Below are positions 35,752-47,000 of a stretch of 64,000 bases of DNA, piece by piece; the first letter of the stretch is position 1; every line of letters begins with the position of its first letter. The notes below the pieces were generated by a model. The model had not been told where the DNA came from, ran no database searches, and saw only the letters and a program-made list of their open reading frames with translations. The stretch comes from Christiangramia crocea (GTDB taxonomy: Bacteria > Bacteroidota > Bacteroidia > Flavobacteriales > Flavobacteriaceae). The position numbers were made by a program, and so were the translations under genes. Location: assembly GCF_022410465.1 (NCBI RefSeq), contig NZ_JAJSON010000025.1, positions 434,001 through 498,000 on the forward strand, read 5' to 3'.

Positions 35752-38700
35752 TATTGATTGCGGCTATAATAAAGGTATTCCCCTTCCTGTCTTTAAATTT
35801 TCGCAGATACTTCACTTCGCTTTTTATGTTGAATCCGCTTTTCATGTAGTCCTGCCATTCAAAATTCATATTTCCATCACCCAGTAATACATTTCCGAAA
35901 CTGGCATCCAGCCTGGAGAACTGTGGCTTAAATTCGAAATTATTTCCTCCCATTACGAGATCCAGATTTCCATCATTATTTATATCCATACATGAAATCC
36001 CACAAACACATGAAAACTGAACTCTTCCAGGCAGTTCCTTTATAGTGAAATTTCCATTACCCTCATTCACTGCGATAATGGTTTCTGAGATTACAGCCTG
36101 CTTCATTATGGCATTCTTCAATTTATCCTTAGGCAAGAGTTCATCAATAGATTTTACAGCATATTCAGAAGCTTTAAGGTTTTCTTTTTTAAGTGAAACC
36201 AGCTGGCTCGTCATCTCTTTCTTCATATGTAAAGGATAATCTTTACCATTCTTTTGCTTGGTAACTATCTGCTCTATCGTACCATTGTTATCAAAATCAT
36301 TCACCCACATTTTCATGGGGTCTTTAAACGAAGTCTCATAAGGTATATTAGAACCTTTATTGCCAATTATAAGATCCTGATCCCCGTCATTGTCCAGGTC
36401 GGCAGCTTCTACCACATTCCACCAGCCCTCATATTTGCTGAGGTTGGTTTTATAATTGGCAAGCCTTCGGCCAGAATTCTTAAAGATCTTTGGAGCACCC
36501 CAGTCTGAAACCGTAATAAGATCCATTTTACCGTCCCCGTCAATATCCTGCCAGATAGCATCGGTGATCATCCCCGCATACTTAACGTCATATGCAATCC
36601 TTTCCGTTGAATTCACGAACTCTCCATTTCCCTTGTTTTCAAGGAAAAGATGTTCAGGGTCCAGGCCATAGTTTACAGAAACACTTCTGGACCCCACAAA
36701 TACATCCATATCTCCATCTAAATCGAAATCCTGAGGAGAAATTACTGCAACGTTCTGATTTACCGCAGGTATTATTTTAGTAGATGGTGTAAAATTACCC
36801 TGACCGTCATTTAAATATAGTCTGGGCCTGTAATTTTGTTCTTCACCAATTTCATTCCCTCCAGATCCTACCATCAGATCCTGATCTCCGTCACCATCGG
36901 CATCCAGGAACGCCGCGGCCGTATCCTCAAAGAGAAAATCGGTATCCAGAGCGTCCTGCCTGCTTTTGACCAAATTTCCGTCTCCTTTGTTAAAGTAGAT
37001 CACTCCGGGTTGCTCTTTGGCTCCGCCCACGAAAACATCCTCACTGCCATCGCCATTTACGTCGGCCACGGCAAGCGCAGGACCTTCCTGAGACAGCTTT
37101 TTATAGATCATTCCCTCGTAATCAAAATCGGTATAACTATTCTCCTTATGAGTCTCAAATTTGTCGTTAGATAGCTCGGTTAACAAGGGTTCAGGTTTCT
37201 TGACCGGCTGTGGTTTGAACTTTTCTTTCGCCTCCTTTTGATCTAATACCAGCGTCTGGTTCACAGCTACCTCTTTGAACAGTTGCGTAGCACTGTCCGG
37301 CCAGATTATCCTTAAGGAATCTATCTTATTAACCTTACCAAGACCTATATTCATGGTATAATCCATGGAGGACTGAAATCCACGGGAAGGATTCTGCTCC
37401 TGGAGTACTACCGAATTGCCATAATAAAGTCGCACGATACTTCCGATTCCAAATTTATTCTGTTCGGCTCCCATTAGTTGTATTCGCAGATAATTCCTGT
37501 CTTTAAGTTTATCAGAATTATTGCGGTAAACGAATGAGTTCATATTCACATTATTTACCACCAGGTCCAGGTCACCATCATTATCCAGGTCACCATAGGC
37601 ACATCCATTAGACAAACTTGGTGTACCAAGCCCCCATTCTTCAGCTGCATTACTGAATTTCAGATCTCCTTTGTTTCTAAAAGCGTAATTTGGAAGAGGT
37701 GTTACAGGCATTTTACTGATAATAGAATCCACAGCTTCTTTTTTTCCGGTTAATGCCTGCTTCTGAATGATCTCATTGGCAAAAAACTCCACAAAATCGA
37801 GATCGGTAAGATCATGGTTGATACCATTGGTCACGAATATGTCGCGGTTTCCGTCATTATCCATATCAAAGATAAGGCCCGCCCAGCTCCAGTCGGTACT
37901 TTCAACACCACTAAAATGAGCTATTTCAGAAAAACTGTTATTGCCATTATTCAGCTGAAGTGTATTATGAATATATTGTTGAAAGAAATCTTTGCTCTGC
38001 TTAAGCTTGAATACATTATAACCTTCAAATTCCATTACTGACTTGGTACGTTCTTCAGAATCTGGAAGCATATCAGTAATAAAAATGTCAGCATAACCAT
38101 CATTGTTAATATCAGCCATATCGATTCCCATGGCTGAGAGGCATAAATGAGAGGTCCAGTTTTCAATGTCTTCAGTAAAAGTACCATCCTGATTATTTAT
38201 ATAAAGATAGTCCCTCTCGTAAAAGTCATTTGAAACATAGATATCCGGATACAAATCATTATTGAAATCACTCACCATAACCCCTAAACCGAAACCTATA
38301 AGACTACCATAGATATTCGCCTCTTCACTTACATCCACAAATTTACCGTTATCATTTCTCAAAAGCATATCTCCCACGCCCCTGAATATCTTTGGCACGC
38401 CTTCCCAGTCCTGTGCCCTTACCTCACGCTGTTCGGCATATCCCAAACTACTTACAGGTATATTACTATTGTTAAGTATATAGGCATCCAGATCTCCATC
38501 CTTGTCATAATCAAAAAATGAAGCATGGGTACTAAAACCGGTATTGGCAAGATTAAATTCCTGTGCCTTTTCAGTAAAGGTAAGGTCGCCGTTATTAATA
38601 TACAGGTCATTATTATGATTATCACCTTCCATATTTCCGGCATTGCTCACATAAATATCCAGTAAACCGTCGTTGTTTATATCTACCATATTCACGCCTG

Positions 38701-39079
38701 TAGACCAGGGCTTGTTACCCTCCACGCCAGCTGATTTGGAGATATCTTCAAACTTAAAGTTCCCTTTGTTCAGATAAAGTTTGTTTGGCTTCATATTAGC
38801 GGTCATATAAATATCAGGCAAGCCATCATTATTAACATCGCCAATCGCCACTCCTCCACCATTGTAAAAATTACGGTATTTGAAGATATTGAAATCAGGT
38901 CGGTTCTTTATCTCATTGAAAAAATCAACTCCTGTTTCTTCCGGAGTTAAAAGAGTGTACAGTGTATTCTTATTTTCTTTTGAAGCCTTTTCTTCCTCTG
39001 ATTTTTCATCAGAATTACAGGAAGAGAAAATTATAAAAGAGCTTACTGAAAGAAGGAATATTAATGATCTATATCTCAT
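35714..39079 (-). CDS. FG-GAP/UnbV (CRTAC1-like) repeat lipoprotein B
   Basis: A 1121-residue lipoprotein (signal LIFLLSVSSFIIFSSC). It opens with YNGGGVAIGDVNNDGLPDIY, the conserved entry of this family. Calcium-loop repeats follow (DINNDGLLD, DYDKDGDLD, DFNNDLYPD), then an ASPIC/UnbV domain at about residues 530-630 (YLRIQLMGAEQNKFGIGS ... IIWPDSATQLF) and a second propeller with VADVNGDGSEDVF. Its start overlaps the stop of paralogue A by 4 bases (ATGA), a sign of translational coupling. It is the most divergent of the three by eye, because it lacks the TGHN/LNHSVH segment. Confidence 0.88.
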   Translation of the reverse strand: MRYRSLIFLLSVSSFIIFSSCNSDEKSEEEKASKENKNTLYTLLTPEETGVDFFNEIKNRPDFNIFKYRNFYNGGGVAIGDVNNDGLPDIYMTANMKPNKLYLNKGNFKFEDISKSAGVEGNKPWSTGVNMVDINNDGLLDIYVSNAGNMEGDNHNNDLYINNGDLTFTEKAQEFNLANTGFSTHASFFDYDKDGDLDAYILNNSNIPVSSLGYAEQREVRAQDWEGVPKIFRGVGDMLLRNDNGKFVDVSEEANIYGSLIGFGLGVMVSDFNNDLYPDIYVSNDFYERDYLYINNQDGTFTEDIENWTSHLCLSAMGIDMADINNDGYADIFITDMLPDSEERTKSVMEFEGYNVFKLKQSKDFFQQYIHNTLQLNNGNNSFSEIAHFSGVESTDWSWAGLIFDMDNDGNRDIFVTNGINHDLTDLDFVEFFANEIIQKQALTGKKEAVDSIISKMPVTPLPNYAFRNKGDLKFSNAAEEWGLGTPSLSNGCAYGDLDNDGDLDLVVNNVNMNSFVYRNNSDKLKDRNYLRIQLMGAEQNKFGIGSIVRLYYGNSVVLQEQNPSRGFQSSMDYTMNIGLGKVNKIDSLRIIWPDSATQLFKEVAVNQTLVLDQKEAKEKFKPQPVKKPEPLLTELSNDKFETHKENSYTDFDYEGMIYKKLSQEGPALAVADVNGDGSEDVFVGGAKEQPGVIYFNKGDGNLVKSRQDALDTDFLFEDTAAAFLDADGDGDQDLMVGSGGNEIGEEQNYRPRLYLNDGQGNFTPSTKIIPAVNQNVAVISPQDFDLDGDMDVFVGSRSVSVNYGLDPEHLFLENKGNGEFVNSTERIAYDVKYAGMITDAIWQDIDGDGKMDLITVSDWGAPKIFKNSGRRLANYKTNLSKYEGWWNVVEAADLDNDGDQDLIIGNKGSNIPYETSFKDPMKMWVNDFDNNGTIEQIVTKQKNGKDYPLHMKKEMTSQLVSLKKENLKASEYAVKSIDELLPKDKLKNAIMKQAVISETIIAVNEGNGNFTIKELPGRVQFSCVCGISCMDINNDGNLDLVMGGNNFEFKPQFSRLDASFGNVLLGDGNMNFEWQDYMKSGFNIKSEVKYLRKFKDRKGNTFIIAAINNEKPRIFEVSNL

Positions 39080-42000
39080 TGTGTTTTTGAATTATTTCTC
39101 TTTATAATAACAGGTTTACCATTATTAAAAGTGATTATAAAGTGTGTATCACCATTTATTTTTATTTTTTCTATATCCCTGGCAGGTCCAGAAATATCAG
39201 GTATTATCTTTTCGGAAGCATTAAAATTACCCTTAGTGTCATTTAACAGGACAATGCCATGCAATGCATCTAATCTACCCAATTGGGTGCTAATTTCATA
39301 ATCGTTTCCCACAATAAAAAGATCTAAAAAACCATCATGGTTAAAATCATGTTTTGCTATATCAAAAACCTTGGAAACCTGAGCTTCAAAAGGTAGACGG
39401 TGTTTCTTAAATCTATTGTTCCCAATATTCTCAAAGTAGCAACTTCCCAGTTCATAAACTTTTAATACACTTGCCTTCTTCACTTTATCCGCTGGTAATA
39501 CTTCCGAAAATGGGGCCTTGGCATAATCGCTATAATTCGGGAATTTTTTCTTTAGGAAAGGCATCTGCTTATCCAGTTCATCCTTGGATGAAAAAGCCGT
39601 TTCGGTACCCTTATAAAAATAGGTCATCACGGGATCTATGGATCCATTTTCATCAAAGTCGTTCAGATACATTTTAACAGGTTCATCTTCATTTGCCTGG
39701 AGACGGGAATTTAATCCCCAGTTACCTGCGATTATGTCTATATCTCCATCTTTATCAAAATCGGCTGCATCTATTGAATTCCACCAGCCGTGGGAATTAT
39801 CAAGATTTGTTTCCAAAGGACTAAGCTTTTCCCCATCATTCAGATAGATCGTTATGGGCATCCAGTGGCCTCCAATCAATGCGTCCTTAAAGCCATCATT
39901 GTTTATATCAATCCATTGAATATCCTGAACCATTCCTGCCTCCTGAAATGCTACTGAAAACTCCCGTGTTACATCCTTAAAGTGGCCGTTGCCATCATTT
40001 AGATATAAGTACTGTAATGGGATTTTTCCATATTCATTTGGAACTATACTGGCAGAAAAAGAAACATCGCTGTAGCCATCATTGTTCAGGTCTACAATCC
40101 TTACCCTGGAAGCATTCAGGTTAAGATCGTTAAATTGATCCGGTTCTCTATTAAAAATCCCATTGTCATTTATATACAAACGAGGCTGTAAAGCTTTTCC
40201 CGTACTAAATTCATTTCCTCCACTAACAACGATGAGATCCAGATCTCCATCATTCTCGATATCTATAAATGCCTGGTCCGTATCTTCTGAAATAGAGTTT
40301 TCTTCAAATATTTCTGAATTATAGCTATCGAAACCACCTTCTTTATTTTGCGTCCATAAACTTAAAGACTGTGATTTCCCACCACCTATCACAAGATCCT
40401 CCAGAGTATCATTGTTTATATCTCCTACACTTACTGTGGGTCCAAGGTTGCTATAAGCAAAAGGGATCAATGGTTCTTTATTAAAGTCAAGACTGCTTTG
40501 TTCTATATGCTTATGGTTTATCAAAGAGTCTGCTAGTATGTACATGGTTTCTTCAGGTTTAGCCCTGTATAATGGTTTTACTGCATCCTTTATATCGAAT
40601 AAAACCGAAGAATTAGCTTTGATATTGTATTTGGTTTGGATTGCTGAATTAGGCCAGATCACTTCTACAGAATCTACTTTATCCAGTTGCCCCAGACCAA
40701 AATGTACACCTGGCGCAACCGAAGATAAATAGCCTTTAGTGAGATACTGCTCCTGGAATTGCATTTGCCCATCGTGATAGAGTTTTACTTTTGCCCCTAT
40801 GCCATAGAAGTTTTCCTTATGTCCCCGTAACTCAACTTTTAAATACTTATTCGGAGATTTCAATCGTTCAGAATTATTTTTAAAGACCCCTGCAGCTTCT
40901 TGCATATTATTCACGACAAGGTCCAGATCACCATCATTATCAAGGTCGGCATAAACAAAGCCATGGCTGAAGCTTTCCTCCGGTTTCAACCAGTGATCCT
41001 TTTGATCTATAAAACTATTATCACCCTGATTCTGAAATATATAATTCTGAACCTTCTTTTCGGGAAGGTCCTTTATAAGGTTGGTATAATCTGAAAACTC
41101 TCCCTCACTAAGCTTCTTCTGGATCCTGGAATTGGAAATATATTTTATAAAGTCCATATCATTCGTAGCTCCCTTGATCCCATTGGATATAAAAAGATCC
41201 TTATGGGTATCATTATCAAAATCAGCGAACATAGCACCCCACGACCATTCAGAAGCAGCAATTCCGCTAAGAAAGGCAGTCTCTGAAAAATGAAGATCAC
41301 CAGAATTTATATGAAGCGTGTTTTGCATGTATTGTGGCGCATAACCATTCTTTAAGTAATTGGAATACGTCTGATAAGGATATTCCACCCCTGAGGCCTT
41401 ATAGGTCTGCAGATCTTCAGGTAACATATCAAGGGATAATATATCGGGCCGGCCATCATTATTCATATCTGAAATATCATTTCCCATAGAAAAATGAGTG
41501 GTATGACCTATTTTTCCAGGGCTGCCTGTAATCATTTCTGAAAAGCTTCCATCCCCATTATTAATATACAGATAGTCATTTTCAAAGAAGTCATTACCCA
41601 CATACATATCCGGATATGAATCCCCGTTAAGATCTCCTACAGATAATCCAAGACCATAACCTATTTTTCCCTGGAAGATCCTGGCTTCTGAAGAAACATC
41701 TTTATAAAAACCATCGTCATTTCTAAAAAGACGATCGCCAGATTTTGAATCGAACCCCTTTCTGTTACTTCCCCTGCCATAGTTTTGGTTAGGATGAACG
41801 GAATGATTCAGTAAAAACATGTCCAGATCACCATCAAGGTCGTAATCAAAGAATACAGATTGGGTTGAAAAACCGGAAAAATCAAGGCCGTATTTACCTG
41901 ACATTTCTTCAAATACGGGAATTCCATTATTGTTATTCCCCTTATTTACATACAGTAGATTATGCCCTGTCAAGTTCTGAAAACCACTAACTTTAGAAAT

Positions 42001-42384
42001 ATAGAGATCAAGTAAACCATCGCCATTTATATCTACATTGGTGACACCTGTAGTCCAACCCGTAGAATTCTTTATTCCAGCTTTAGAGGTGATTTCCTCA
42101 AATCTAAAATTTTCCTTATTTAAATAAAGCATATCGGCTCCTTCATTTGAAGTGAAATAAAGGTCAGTAAGGCCATCAGAATTATAATCCCCAGCTGCTA
42201 CACCACCCCCATTAAAATAATAAAGGTAATTGAGAATATTTAGTTTGGAATCCGGATCCAGATCATTGGAAAAATCAATATTAGAGTAGCCCGGATCAAT
42301 TTTTTCAAAAAGAACCCTATCCTTTTCACAAGCCAGGCTAAGTAACATAAGAATAACAATAAAGGCAGGGCTTCTATTCATCAT
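39076..42384 (-). CDS. FG-GAP/UnbV (CRTAC1-like) repeat lipoprotein A
   Basis: A 1102-residue lipoprotein. The first ATG is at 42384 (complement of 42382-42384), with another ATG directly after it at 42381. An in-frame TTG at 42387 is unlikely. The signal is FIVILMLLSLAC. The layout is the same as in the two following paralogues: FG-GAP propeller (DYNSDGLTD, DINGDGLLD), ASPIC/UnbV at about 510-605 (YLKVELRGHKENFYGIGA) and a second propeller. It is the first FG-GAP gene after SusD. A terminator-like hairpin in the 101-base gap means it may be expressed less than SusCD or from its own promoter. Confidence 0.88.
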   Translation of the reverse strand: MMNRSPAFIVILMLLSLACEKDRVLFEKIDPGYSNIDFSNDLDPDSKLNILNYLYYFNGGGVAAGDYNSDGLTDLYFTSNEGADMLYLNKENFRFEEITSKAGIKNSTGWTTGVTNVDINGDGLLDLYISKVSGFQNLTGHNLLYVNKGNNNNGIPVFEEMSGKYGLDFSGFSTQSVFFDYDLDGDLDMFLLNHSVHPNQNYGRGSNRKGFDSKSGDRLFRNDDGFYKDVSSEARIFQGKIGYGLGLSVGDLNGDSYPDMYVGNDFFENDYLYINNGDGSFSEMITGSPGKIGHTTHFSMGNDISDMNNDGRPDILSLDMLPEDLQTYKASGVEYPYQTYSNYLKNGYAPQYMQNTLHINSGDLHFSETAFLSGIAASEWSWGAMFADFDNDTHKDLFISNGIKGATNDMDFIKYISNSRIQKKLSEGEFSDYTNLIKDLPEKKVQNYIFQNQGDNSFIDQKDHWLKPEESFSHGFVYADLDNDGDLDLVVNNMQEAAGVFKNNSERLKSPNKYLKVELRGHKENFYGIGAKVKLYHDGQMQFQEQYLTKGYLSSVAPGVHFGLGQLDKVDSVEVIWPNSAIQTKYNIKANSSVLFDIKDAVKPLYRAKPEETMYILADSLINHKHIEQSSLDFNKEPLIPFAYSNLGPTVSVGDINNDTLEDLVIGGGKSQSLSLWTQNKEGGFDSYNSEIFEENSISEDTDQAFIDIENDGDLDLIVVSGGNEFSTGKALQPRLYINDNGIFNREPDQFNDLNLNASRVRIVDLNNDGYSDVSFSASIVPNEYGKIPLQYLYLNDGNGHFKDVTREFSVAFQEAGMVQDIQWIDINNDGFKDALIGGHWMPITIYLNDGEKLSPLETNLDNSHGWWNSIDAADFDKDGDIDIIAGNWGLNSRLQANEDEPVKMYLNDFDENGSIDPVMTYFYKGTETAFSSKDELDKQMPFLKKKFPNYSDYAKAPFSEVLPADKVKKASVLKVYELGSCYFENIGNNRFKKHRLPFEAQVSKVFDIAKHDFNHDGFLDLFIVGNDYEISTQLGRLDALHGIVLLNDTKGNFNASEKIIPDISGPARDIEKIKINGDTHFIITFNNGKPVIIKRNNSKTQ

Positions 42385-42437
42385 CAAATATTATTGTTAG
42401 ACCTTTAGATTTAAGATAAAGTTAACAATATGAAATA

Positions 42438-42467
42438 AAATAAGAGGGCGACGCCGCCCTCTTATTT
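42438..42467 (-). terminator. Terminator-like hairpin after the SusD gene
   Basis: A 13-bp perfect stem (42438-42450 with 42455-42467) on a 4-base loop. Read on the minus strand it is followed by TTTTATTTC, so it ends or attenuates the SusCD transcript before the FG-GAP genes. Confidence 0.85.
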
Positions 42468-42485
42468 ATTAAAATACTTTAAATA

Positions 42486-44087
42486 TTAATAACCCGGATT
42501 CTGAGTTAGGTTAGGATTAGAAATAATAGCTGAAGCTGGAATTGGGAATAGAACTCTGAACTCTTCAGTGTTATCTTTAAATTCCCAGCTTGAAGTATAT
42601 TTACCAAACCTAATAAGGTCATTCCTTCTCCAGAACTCACTATAAAGTTCCCTTCCTCTTTCATCCAGAATATCATCAGCTGTTACACTTGAAAGAGGGG
42701 ATGCATCACGGATTGTTCTTAACTGGTTAACCAGTTCAGTAGCATCACCACTTGCTCCGTTAAGCGCAGCTTCCGCTTTCATCAATAAAGCATCTGCATA
42801 TCTGAATATAATCTTATGGCCGGTATAAGAACCATTTGACGGGTGGTATTTAATAACTCTCACTCCTGTACCCTGAGAATTACCCAACAGCCCAGGTAGT
42901 TCTTTTGTAAATTCAAGATCTTTTCCGACTTCAGCCTCTAATTTTGATCCATCATAATCATATTGCTGACCTATCAACATACCAAAGCCAATCTGAGACC
43001 CATCCAACAGTCCATCTCCATCTTCATCAAGATCGTCCGTTTCACCATCACCGTCAAAATCAACCCCAACAGGACTGGCTGCTGTAGGTACAAAACCTCT
43101 TCGCTCTTCCTGGCCATCCCCCACAAAATTCGTATTAGGATCACCTTCGAAAAGATCATAAAAGTCAGCTAAAGTTGTAAAACCATTCCATCCTCCACCG
43201 CCATTTGCAGGAGTGGTTTGGTTATAATGGAGTCCATGCCAAATAACATTTCCTACACTTGAACCAGTATACCAAATGGTTTCATTATCTATTTTAGGAG
43301 AGAAAATTCCGAAATAACCATCTTCCAAACCAAATCCTAAAGCTTCGATAGCCTCAACATTGTTAACAACCTGTTGCATATCTGCAGGATCAGCAGTTTC
43401 ATTTCCATAATAAATATGCTTGTTCAGATATAATTTAGCTAAAAGAAAATGAACAGCGGCTTTAGTCACTTTATTGGTTCCCGCACCAGGTCCAGTGGAA
43501 GAAATATTTGTTACGGCAGTATTAAGATCCTCTAAAATGAAATCAAATGCTTCGGTTCTGGATAAAATAATAGGATCTATTTCAATTCCTTCATCAGGTT
43601 CTCTAAAAGGGACCTGTCCATATAAATCCATCACCCAGAACATACTAAAGGCTCTTAGAAATCTGGCTTCCGCTTCCTGTTGAGGAGTAGGATTACTTCT
43701 TTCATCGATAACCTCTGTAGTTCTGAAAACATTCGAGTTCTGTTCATTCCAAACGTCTCGTACATATGGGTGAATAGGAGACCAGGAATGCTGATGAAGC
43801 GTTCTCCATACTCCATTGTCTCCCCAGTCAGTTCCCCTTGTTGGAACTAAAAATTCATCCGAAGTTACTTCATTCAATGCATAAAGATTAGCCTGATTTT
43901 CAAGTTGTCCCCTTACAGCATCATAAATACCACTTAAAGTAGCGTCCACATCACTAACACCGGTGAATTCTCCGGTTTGATTTACAATTATCGAATCTGT
44001 TTCTTCGATCTCGAGATCAGTACACGAGCTTATAGCCAGTGTCCCAAATACCGCGATTATTAAATTTAATTTATAATTTTTCATCAT
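42486..44087 (-). CDS. SusD/RagB family nutrient-binding outer membrane lipoprotein
   Basis: The protein has 533 residues from the ATG at 44087. ATGs at 44084 and 44108 are alternatives, and the last overlaps the SusC gene. The lipoprotein signal is LNLIIAVFGTLAISSC. The SusD pattern is clear: QQEAEARFLRAFSMFWVMDLYGQVPF in the N-terminal TPR-like part, then IIFRYADALLMKAEAALNGA, and a C-terminus ending LFPIPASAIISNPNLTQNPGY. An acidic Asp-rich loop (DFDGDGETDDLDEDGDGLLDG) at mid-length may bind calcium. It forms the lid on the adjacent SusC channel at the cell surface and captures the ligand. Confidence 0.95.
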   Translation of the reverse strand: MMKNYKLNLIIAVFGTLAISSCTDLEIEETDSIIVNQTGEFTGVSDVDATLSGIYDAVRGQLENQANLYALNEVTSDEFLVPTRGTDWGDNGVWRTLHQHSWSPIHPYVRDVWNEQNSNVFRTTEVIDERSNPTPQQEAEARFLRAFSMFWVMDLYGQVPFREPDEGIEIDPIILSRTEAFDFILEDLNTAVTNISSTGPGAGTNKVTKAAVHFLLAKLYLNKHIYYGNETADPADMQQVVNNVEAIEALGFGLEDGYFGIFSPKIDNETIWYTGSSVGNVIWHGLHYNQTTPANGGGGWNGFTTLADFYDLFEGDPNTNFVGDGQEERRGFVPTAASPVGVDFDGDGETDDLDEDGDGLLDGSQIGFGMLIGQQYDYDGSKLEAEVGKDLEFTKELPGLLGNSQGTGVRVIKYHPSNGSYTGHKIIFRYADALLMKAEAALNGASGDATELVNQLRTIRDASPLSSVTADDILDERGRELYSEFWRRNDLIRFGKYTSSWEFKDNTEEFRVLFPIPASAIISNPNLTQNPGY

Positions 44088-44094
44088 CAATTTT

Positions 44095-47000
44095 TTAGAA
44101 TTTAGCATTTAATCCAAAAGTGAATGTTCTCGGTCTGGGAAAAGAAGTATAATCAATACCCGCTGTTGGCAAACCGTTTAACGGTGTCTGAGTGTTCACT
44201 TCTGGATCCAATCCACTATAATCTGTTATAACAAACAAGTTCTGTCCATTAAGATATAATCTCAAATTATCCAAAAACGAATCATCACTTAGATCAAAAG
44301 TGTATCCAACACCAGCATTCTGTAGTCTTAAAAAGTCTCCTTTTTCGAGGAATCTTGTAGATACATCCGGTGCGTTTGCAATTGACTCTCCACTTGTTAA
44401 TACATCTGGAGTTACGTTTTTTCCACTATTTATACTTCCTGCAGTAAAGAAAGCATTGGCAGTATTATTATAGATATAATGTCCGAATTGTCCTGAGAAG
44501 AACAACGACGCATCGAAATTTTTATATTCTGCTCTGGTATTTATTCCCAGGTTGGTCGTGGGCAGTGCACTTTTGCCTACAAACTCCTGTTGGTCACCAT
44601 TAGGGTAAATGGAAAGACCATTTTCGTCATATCCCGCAAATTCTCTAAGGTAATAAGAAAATAAAGGTCTTCCTTCAGCTAATAACTGAGCAAAGGCACC
44701 AGTTAATCCCTGACCTGAAATCTGTGCAGTTTCAATTAGACCGTCAAAATTTTGAAGTTCATTATCGTTGTATGAAATATTGAAACCAAAATTCCAGAAA
44801 AAGTCTTGATCGTTAAAAATGTCATAATCTATAGCGAATTCAATTCCTTTATTAATTACATTTCCATCAATATTGGTAAAAGAAAATGGCACAGGACTCG
44901 GTTGGGCATTCTGGGCTAATAGCAATAGATCCTTAGTGTCTTTATAATAAATGTCCAGACTACCTGACAGGCGATCGCTAATAAATCCAAAATCCAATCC
45001 AAGGTTAGCTTGAGAGGTTTCTTCCCATTTCAAGTTAGGATTTGCAAAACCAGCAGTACCTAAACCACCACCATTAATATTACCTCCATTATCAATACCG
45101 TAACCATTAAGAATTCTCCTGGTAGTAAAGTTACCATATCCTAACCCTTCCTGGTTACCGGTTATACCATAACCTAAACGAAGTTTAAGGGTAGAGAAGG
45201 TTAAAGGAATAAAATCTTCCTGATCAATTTTCCATGCAAAGGCTCCTGAAGGGAAATATCCATATTGATTTTCAGGACCAAATCTTGATGAACCATCAGC
45301 TCTCATGGTAAAAGTAAATAGGTACTTATCCATTAAAGAATAATTAAGTCTTGTAAAGAAAGACTGAAGCTCATCAGTATTATCAAAACGTCCACTAGTA
45401 ATTACTCTGGTACTAATATTACCCGGGCTGGTTAATTCTATACCTGTTTGAACTTCGGGAAATAAGGCATCTATTAAAAAGCCAGCGTCACTATATCTTA
45501 ATTGCTGGTAGGAACGGTCTATACTTCCTTCGAGTGCTCCTAAATCGCTTCTAAACTGACTCATCATTTCACTCATATTCGTAGAAGCAAATCCGAATGC
45601 ACTTCCATATCTTCCTTCTCTCTGGAAATCCTGGAATGAATATCCAACAAGAGCTGAGAAATTAGAATTACTAAATTCCTTCTCATAATTCACCACAAAA
45701 TCTAACAGCCTGTTAGTAGCTTCAAGGTCATTAAGAAGTCCTCTACCGTTTCCTGGAGCACCGTTTGCAAAACCTACCACATCACCTGATACAACAGCGG
45801 TTTTTTCAGATTTAGACCTGTCATAACCAAATGTGATTTTCGCGTTAAGGTTTTCGATTATATCATAATCGGCTGAAAAATTCAATAGAACTCTGTTGGT
45901 TTCGGTTTCATCCTGAACATATTCAAGGATCTGCAATGGGTTAATTGCATTACCTACCGGGTCGAAATCAAGTTCAGCCGGCCATGTTGGATTGGCGTAA
46001 TAGGCGGCTCCTAATAAATCTCCGGTAGAACCGGCATTATTACTAATTGGAGCGGCAATATCTTCTACTCGCGATAATGTTGCCTGCAATGCCAGATTTA
46101 ATTTATCATCAAAAAAACGATGATTAGCATTTAATCGTCCTGTTAAACGTTCTAACTGGGAGTTTTCAACAACCCCTTCAATATCATTATAACCTAAAGA
46201 AGCCCTAAGGTTTCCATTGGTATAACTATTCATATAAGATAAAGCATGATTTTGGGAAAAAGCAGTTCTAGTTACCTCATCCTGCCAGTCAGTGTCAGCT
46301 CCGAAATCCTGAGCTTCCCGGTCTCCTCCAAATTGCTCCACCGCATCTAGAAATTCTTCTCTATTTAGAAGATCATATTCATTTGCCGGACTGGCAGCAC
46401 TTACAGAAGCATCATAAGTAAATGCTCCTCCACGCGTTCCCCTACCAGATTTGGTTTCAATAATCACGACCCCATTAGCTCCTCTGGAACCATAAATAGC
46501 AGTGGCAGAAGCATCTTTTAGAATACTTATGCTCTGGATATCACTTGGGTTAAGGAAGTTTAACGGGTTTCTTGCTGAACTCGATCCAACCCCCAAGTCT
46601 CCGGTTCCTGCAGCGGTATCATCACCTGCCAGAGGCACACCATCCACCACAAATAAAGGGTTATTATTAGAACGCACTGAAGTGGTACCACGAATACGAA
46701 GTGCAACACCTGCTCCCGGTTCACCACTCGCCTGAGTAATTTGCACCCCAGCAGTCTTACCCTGAATAAGCTCCTCAGGAGAAGAGATATTACCTTTGTT
46801 GAATTCTTCTGAAGTTACCGAGGCCACCGCTCCCGTCGCATCCTTAACTGTTGTTTGTCCGTACCCAATAAGTACGACCTCTTCCAGTTCGGAAGCATCT
46901 GTTGTAAGGTTGACATCTATGACAGACCGCCCATCAACGGCAATTTCCTGAGTCTCATAACCTACAAAACTGAAAACCAGTACCGCATCTGTTGGAACAT

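Noticed and set aside
32450-39079. Overlapping FG-GAP genes suspected to be frameshifted pieces of one gene
   Set aside because: Each frame has its own lipoprotein signal, full two-propeller plus UnbV layout and a stop after a complete domain. The overlaps are normal operon coupling.
32700-42300. Regularly spaced similar DNA motifs (such as ccatcattatt) suggesting a repeat array
   Set aside because: They are the coding sequence of the calcium-loop repeats (Asn-Asn-Asp-Gly) in the three FG-GAP genes, not CRISPR or a satellite.
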